A stretch of 64,000 bases of DNA from the NCBI GenBank assembly GCA_030323885.1, contig CM059190.1, positions 87,172,762 through 87,236,761 on the forward strand. The letters are read 5' to 3'. The position numbers were made by a program, and so were the translations under genes. The number at the start of each line of letters is the position of its first letter. Positions within the stretch are counted from its first letter, which is position 1. Of this stretch, positions 12,166 to 64,000 are shown piece after piece. The notes beneath the pieces were generated by a model. That model did not search any database. It worked only from the letters and a program-made list of their open reading frames with translations, and was not told the DNA's origin. This DNA comes from Branchipolynoe longqiensis. Lineage: Eukaryota; Annelida; Polychaeta; Phyllodocida; Polynoidae.

Positions 12166-12345
12166 CCCTGCCCTGCACTGCCCTGCCCTGCCCGCCCTGC
12201 CCTGTCTGCCCTGCCAGCCTTCCCGCCCTGCCTGCCCTGCCCTGCCAGCCTTCCCCCCCCCCTGCCTGCCCTGCCTGCCCTGCCTGCCTGCCCTACCCGC
12301 CCTGCCCGCCCTGCCCCTCTGCCTGCCCTGCCCCGTTCCGCCCCG
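11890..12345 (+). repeat. CCTG tetramer array
   Basis: About 100 units of CCTG / CCCTG / TCTG, purest at 12090-12165. Confidence 0.95.
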
Positions 12346-12465
12346 TTCCGCACATGTCCGTTCACCTATAGGCCATATAGCGATATGTGACTACTGCCCC
12401 GCCCATTCCCGTAATGGAGCATCCCCTCTTTCTGACACCTCCCGCCAGACCGCACCCTACCCATA

Positions 12466-12580
12466 CGCCCCCCCCCCCCCCCCCCCACACACACACATCT
12501 ACACACACACACATCTACACACACACACATCTACACACATATACACACATCTACACACACATCTACACACACACACAAAC
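12466..12580 (+). repeat. Poly-C then CACACATCTA repeat
   Basis: An 18-base C run (12469-12486) followed by about nine units of acacatctac. Confidence 0.9.
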
Positions 12581-12689
12581 AGCGCTGAAGCCTTCCAGTG
12601 CTCATCACTGCATTAAGTGACAGACTCAGGTTGTTATTGCAATAGGGCGAGCTGTTATCATACCTGGCCAAGGAAACCTTAAGCGATCT

Positions 12690-13605
12690 CCTGTCCCTGG
12701 TCTCCCTCCCTCTCCTCTTTCCTCCTACTCTTTCCCCCGCCCATGTCCTTCCACCTCCTCTCGCCCCTCTCCTCCTACTTCCTCTTCTTCCTTCCTCTTC
12801 TTCCTTCTCCTTCCTTCCCTTTCCTTCTCTTACCACTCCTCCTCGGGCTCCTCCTACTTGTCCCCTCCTCCTCCTCCTATTTCCCTCCTCCTCCCTTTCT
12901 TCTTCTTCCTTCTGCTCCTACTTCTTCCCTCCTCCTACGACCTCATCTTCCTCCCATGTCTCACCATCACCCCCCCTTCCCTCTCCTCTCCTCTCCTCTC
13001 CTCTCCTCTCCTCTCCTCTCCTCTCCTCTCCTCTCCTCTCCTCTCCTCTCCTCTCCTCTCCTCTCTCCTCTCTCCTCTCTCCTCTCTCCTCTCTCCTCTC
13101 CTCTCCTCTCCTCTCCTCTCCTCTCCTCTCCTCTCCTCTCCTCTCCTCTCCTCTCCTCTCCTCTCCCTCTCCCCTCCCCTCCCCTCCCCTACTCTACTCT
13201 ACTCTACTCTACTCTACTCTAAGTAATCTACTCCACTCCACTCCACTCCACTCCACTCCACTCACTCACTCATCTCATCTCATCTCATCCCCTCCCTCCT
13301 CCCTCTCTCCTCTCCTCTCCTCTCCCCTCCCCTCCCCTCCCCTACTCTACTCTACTCTAATCTACTCCACTCCACTCCACTCCACTCATCTCATCTCATC
13401 TCATCCCCTCCCTCTCTCCTCTCTCCTCTCCTCTCCTCTCCCCTCCCCTACTCTACTCTACTCTACTCTACTCTACTCTACTCCACTCCACTCCACTCCA
13501 CTCCACTCCACTCCACTCCACTCCACTCCACTCCACTCCACTCCACTCCACTCCACTCCACTCCACTCATCTCATCTCATCTCATCTCATCCCCTCCCCT
13601 CCCCT
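12690..13605 (+). repeat. Polypyrimidine mosaic: CTCTC, CTACT, CTCCA, CTCAT pentamers
   Basis: Over 900 bp of nearly pure C/T on the + strand. From 12976 pentamer classes follow in the order TCTCC, CCCTC, CTACT, CCACT, CATCT, and the whole cycle repeats about three times. Triplex-forming potential. Confidence 0.93.
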
Positions 13606-13805
13606 TGTCACTAGCTAGCCTGGCGTTCGGTATTAGTACTATTACAAGGACATGGGCAGGCTGAATGGTATCAATACTATACATGTCACATTTTCACAAG
13701 TCGGCACCGTCCTGTTGAGACTATATGTTGATAGGGTGTAAACCCACAACAAATATAAGTTAGTAATGTCCAACCACACATCGGCGCGCACACACACCCA
13801 AACAC

Positions 13806-14135
13806 ACACCAGAATTGGTGGCCGAATCGATAGAGCGCAGGCTTCCCATGCAGAAGGTCGGGAGTTCAAATCCCAGCCAAGTCAAACCAATGACTTATCA
13901 AATTGATAATTGTCACTACCTAGCCTGGCGCTCAGCATTAATGGGATAGGACAAGGATTGGCTAGCACAGTATCAGGATAATGTGACTGAGATATTGGGT
14001 CATGGTGCCGGAGGCCAGGTCTCTCAATGAGGAAGTACTATAAAGTCACCGTGAGTGCATACTGTCACAAGTGAGTACCCAGCCTGATTATGACCTTAGG
14101 CGTTGATAGGACGTAAAACAACAACAAACAAACAA
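13806..14135 (+). mobile_element. SINE-A, tail type 1
   Basis: The head carries gtggccgaatcgatagag and gggagttcaaatccc; the body is complete and it ends ggacgtaaaac(aac)n. Confidence 0.85.
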
Positions 14136-14429
14136 ATACACACACAAGCATAGAGTTATGGTTTTGTTTGTAGTTCTCCCAGTGGCCGCCGCATCGTTTT
14201 GGCGCCCCGCTACTGGAAGGCTCTCACTGTCTGGCACTGGCCTGCGATCACCATGCCATGTTGGAGACAACTGTTGGGTGCCCTTCAGACTCTGAAGGGG
14301 GTGGGCTGTCGGCTGTGAAGGGCGGGTGTACGGGGGAAGGTGCGGGATCCTGGATGGAAGGTTGTGAGCTGTAGGGCGCGGGTTATGTAGTCTGGGTTGC
14401 GGGGTGCGGGTTATGATTTGTAGGACATG

Positions 14430-14632
14430 GGTATATATTGTGGCAGTGATTGTGGCCGCGATTGTGGCAGTGACTGTCGCCATGGTTGTGGCAGTGATTG
14501 TGGCCGTGATTGTGGCCGCGATTGTGGCAGTGATTGTCGCCATGATTGTGGGAGTGATTGTCGACATGCTTGTGGCAGTGATTGTCGCCATGATTGTGGC
14601 CGTGATTCAGGCCGTGATTCACTGATTGTGTC
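14430..14632 (+). repeat. Minisatellite of about 24 bp (GATTGTGGCAGTGATTGTCGCC)
   Basis: About nine units alternating gtggcagtgattgtcgccat and gtggccgcgatt. Open in several frames by its nature. Confidence 0.88.
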
Positions 14633-14639
14633 AGTGGTT

Positions 14640-14865
14640 GCGCCGCCCTCCGTTGGGCGTCTCATGTCGCTGCGACACGCCGCGACGTCATGGTGCGTGG
14701 AACCTCGTGCGCATGCACGCAGTCGCTGGGCGGGCTCTGATTCGTCGCACTGTTCGCGTTTATTTGTGGCCACGGCTGCCTCGCCTGACTGTCTCACATT
14801 GAGCCCCGGGCCGGCCGTGGTGTGATGGTCAGGGCGGCCCAGTCGACGGTCCGTCGTTAGGTGGT
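14640..14865. other. CpG-rich segment before a poly-G run
   Basis: GC- and CpG-rich unique sequence with a TGACG-like site; a G run of about 30 follows (14862-14891). No exon could be phased to the gene. Confidence 0.35.
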
Positions 14866-14892
14866 GGGGGGGGGGGGGGGGGGGGGGGGGGC

Positions 14893-15944
14893 TTGCAAAT
14901 GTTGAAAGCAGCGCCAAACTCACATCCGCAATATCAAAATTGTGAATAATAGATCAAATTGCTGTTTTATGGCGGGAACTGATTCCAACGGCGTCCATTT
15001 CTTCCTTAATAACTATGTACGGTATATATATATATCTATATATATATATATATTATGTTGGAAGTGATTGGCAGCATGATCCGGCGTGCAGAAAGTGGAC
15101 CACACCCATTCACAGATGGGGGTGGTCAGGTTGCCGCCACCAGGCATTGCTCATTGTTTTAGGCGATAATGTGTGATTATCACCATACATATATATGTCA
15201 TATATATATGTCTCCAAAACCAGGTGGTCGCATTGTGATATATATATATATATAACTTAGCACACATTCATATCATTTTAACGCACAACAATTTCAAGCA
15301 AGATTTTATTGATTACAGTTAAGCAAAAAAGAATCATATGAGAAAAAAAATGAAAAAAACGGTTGGGTAGATGCATTGTGTTGATACACAATTTGTGTGT
15401 ATTTTCATGTTAGCACAAAATCATAAAAGCATATGTTGGATACATTTTGTGGGATATATTAAATACATGTAGTAATGCTAACCTACTTATAATACACACT
15501 CAACACAAACTATTTGACTTACTACCCCTCCCCCGCCCCCCCCCCCCCCGACTAGAAAGAAAAGGCAACATCATTAACAATGTAACATGGAAACCAAATA
15601 TGTGGTACACAGTTTCTGAGAACGACACAAATATACAACTTGGTTTCTGATTCAGTCTGACTCAGCCTGCAGGCCGTCGTCTTATTCATACCATGGTGTG
15701 TTTTTGTTGTTTCTAATTGCGGGAACTGGTTGACAGGTGGAGAAAGTCATGCGCAAAGATGACTATGAAGACTATCAAAGAACAACATACATAAACAGTG
15801 AAACAGAGCAGTGTACCCATAGTAAGCCACACAAAAAAAGAAGAAAAAAAGTGAAGTGCATCAAAGTGAGTTTTAGATTGGTGGTGGGGTGAGGGGGAGT
15901 GAGAACGTGGTCGTGCAAGGCGACGAAGAGTGGCCGGGAGAAGG
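14893..15944. other. Unassigned stretch with AT microsatellites
   Basis: (TA)n runs at about 15020-15053, 15185-15210 and 15238-15253 and a C run at about 15534-15549. No coding signal. Confidence 0.5.
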
Positions 15945-16085
15945 AGCTCCTGATTGGCTGCGAGAAGTAGTTCCTGATTGGCTGCGAGAAAAGCTTCTGA
16001 TTGGCCGAGAGAAGTAGCTTGTCGATCGGCTGAGAGAAGTAGCTTCTGATTGGCTGAGAGAAGTAGCCTCCTGATTGGCTGTCGA
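15945..16085. promoter_or_regulatory. Six tandem ATTGG (inverted CCAAT) boxes
   Basis: Units of about 25 bp, each with (C)TGATTGGCTG-like cores near 15952, 15975, 15999, 16024 (CGG variant), 16049 and 16073, separated by gagagaagtagctt. TGATTGG(C/T)T is the NF-Y consensus. It lies about 540 bp upstream of the first candidate exon. Promoter activity is inference; it may be just a minisatellite. Confidence 0.4.
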
Positions 16086-16226
16086 GGGTTGGGCGAGTCA
16101 GTGAGCGGTGACTGAGGGTGAGTGGGTCTGATTGACAGGAGGCGGGGAGAATGTTGTGCTGTGCTGCCCTATATGTCCCATCAATGACAGCGAATGAGCG
16201 CCCCCGCCAATGGTCATTCAATCCGA

Positions 16227-16575
16227 TTAAAGTTGCACTTCTACAAAGGTTTTGCATTTCTACCATTTTCTGAGATAAATATATTAGGTTGGTAGTTATA
16301 ATCTACCTTACTTTAGTTTGAAGTAACTTTTTTTTTGAATGGCTAACTTTTGAGATATATATTTGAAGTGCAAATATAGAACATTTATTTAGTCAAACTC
16401 TGACACCATAGGCTTCTGCAGTATTAGATTCTATTAAATTGATGAGTATTCCCTTCTATGTGGCAACAAAGGCTTAATATGTGCATCAGTATCTAAGTTA
16501 GATATGTAGAATCGCATTTAGATAATTATTTTGGTTTTGAAAATTTGATCCTTTCATCAGACTATGCAGCTTTAA
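16227..16575 (+). mobile_element. MITE-1 copy
   Basis: Starts ttaaagttgcacttct and ends cagactatgcagctttaa; it ends 44 bp before the acceptor of exon 1. Confidence 0.8.
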
Positions 16576-16619
16576 AATGACAAATACTAATTGGTTGATG
16601 TTTTGCTTGTATCTTGCAG

Positions 16620-63218
<46,599 letters not shown>

Positions 63219-63225
63219 GTAAGTA

Positions 63226-63618
63226 CAGTATAACCCCATTAAACCAAACATGAAGGGACCTAGAAATCTGTTTGGATTAACCAATCATTGGTTTAACCAA
63301 GCTTTGGCTTCGAATTTGACTTGGCAGAGAGGGAGTTGGGGGGGGGGGGGGGGGGGGGCGTGGGAGATGGAGTGATGAGGGTGGGAGTGGGAGGGGTCTC
63401 AGATCACCTTATAACCACATGAAAGTTTGGTTTAACCGTACCGGAAGTGGCCTGAGGTCTGAAATTTTGTTTGGATTAACCGATAATTTGGATTAACCGA
63501 CTTTGGTTTAACCAACATTTTTATATGATAAATGGTAGTATTTTGTCGGGCCGCCGAAAAAAGTTTGGATTAACCGATCGTTTGGTTTAACCGAGCTTGG
63601 TTTAACGGGGTTATAATG
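63226..63618 (+). mobile_element. MITE-9, pogo-like, beside the exon 21 donor
   Basis: TIRs CAGTATAACCCC(A/G)TTAAACC / inverse, flanked by TA (63224-63225 and 63619-63620). Repeated ggattaaccga and ggtttaacc motifs inside; a G run of about 20 at 63339-63358. Confidence 0.85.
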
Positions 63619-63889
63619 TATTTAGTCAGCGATGAACAGGACTGTGCAGGGAAAAAGCAGCAATGGACGGCTAGGTGGGCGATAACACAGTCACTAGGAC
63701 AGTGGAACGCTCTCCAAGGATAGTCTGTACTGACTGATCAGTAAAATTGAGCAAGGATGGTGCTGGGAGAGTACAGTAGTGTACGAAACCTGATTTCCAA
63801 TATTTTTCCGCGATTCCACATTTGCATGGAAATACACTCGCTCTCAGCATAGGGAATGCCCAACATCGGCCACCCACTGATCCAATGGG

Positions 63890-64000
63890 TGCGGTGGTTG
63901 ATTCGGTAGAGCGCGGGCCTCGCGTGCGGGAGCTCGGGAGTTCGCTTCCCGGCTGAGTTAAACCAATGACATATAAAATTAACACTTGTCGCTTCCTAGC
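63890..64000 (+). mobile_element. SINE-A, cut by the window end
   Basis: Head gtgcggtggttgattcggtag, B box gggagttcgcttccc, body begins cacttgtcgcttcctagc. Confidence 0.82.

Noticed and set aside
11636..12616. 326-codon open frame and several overlapping ones on both strands.
   Set aside because: Translation of CACCG and CCTG arrays; every frame is open because the units lack stops. No gene-like composition.
15775..16266. 163-codon minus-strand frame with repeated SQPIRSYF.
   Set aside because: The repeat is the antisense of the CCAAT-like array and the N-terminus is MITE-1 sequence; no start or splice context.

Overview
The window is eukaryotic, gene-poor and dense in repeats. Small exons (45-248 bp) with GT-AG introns, tRNA-derived SINEs, terminal-inverted-repeat MITEs, LINE debris and many satellite arrays rule out a bacterial or viral origin. 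One SINE family (copies near 32.1, 34.8 and 60.7 kb) resembles a tRNA-headed element I associate with bivalves and gastropods, so the source is probably a mollusc or another lophotrochozoan. The species cannot be read from the window.

One protein-coding gene is supported. It lies on the + strand from about 16.6 kb to beyond 63.2 kb. I assembled 21 exons by eye with consistent splice phases; they give about 732 codons with no stop. The protein reads like the metazoan C20orf194 family (DNAAF9, the counterpart of ciliate Shulin, an assembly/packaging factor for outer dynein arms). The first exons and the C-terminus fall outside the window or were not found. The family name comes from memory, not a search; the gene model is firmer than the name.

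Layout. 0.2-0.85 kb: SINE dimer. 1.05-4.84 kb: minisatellite fused to a dead, 5'-truncated CR1/Jockey-type LINE. 5.4-9.5 kb: MITEs and a solo LTR. 9.6-14.9 kb: CpG-rich DNA and a long mosaic of microsatellites. 15.9-16.1 kb: six evenly spaced (inverted) CCAAT-like boxes. 16.6-64 kb: the gene, with introns filled by satellites, SINEs, MITEs and small LTR elements.

The most unusual element is a roughly 500-bp non-coding LTR element (a TRIM, terminal-repeat retrotransposon in miniature). Two complete copies (22.8 and 51.2 kb) have TG...CA LTRs of about 182 bp, a 4-bp target duplication, a primer-binding site matching the 3' end of tRNA-His, a polypurine tract, and a tRNA-like sequence with an exact B box inside each LTR. 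Next is an array at 47.5-48.6 kb in which the last 50 bases of a coding exon plus its 5' splice site are repeated about 11 more times in the following intron. Other clear cases are a MITE beside its own preserved empty site (20.8-21.2 kb), two different MITEs nested at the same position of the same host MITE, and a 62-bp satellite made from the middle of a SINE.
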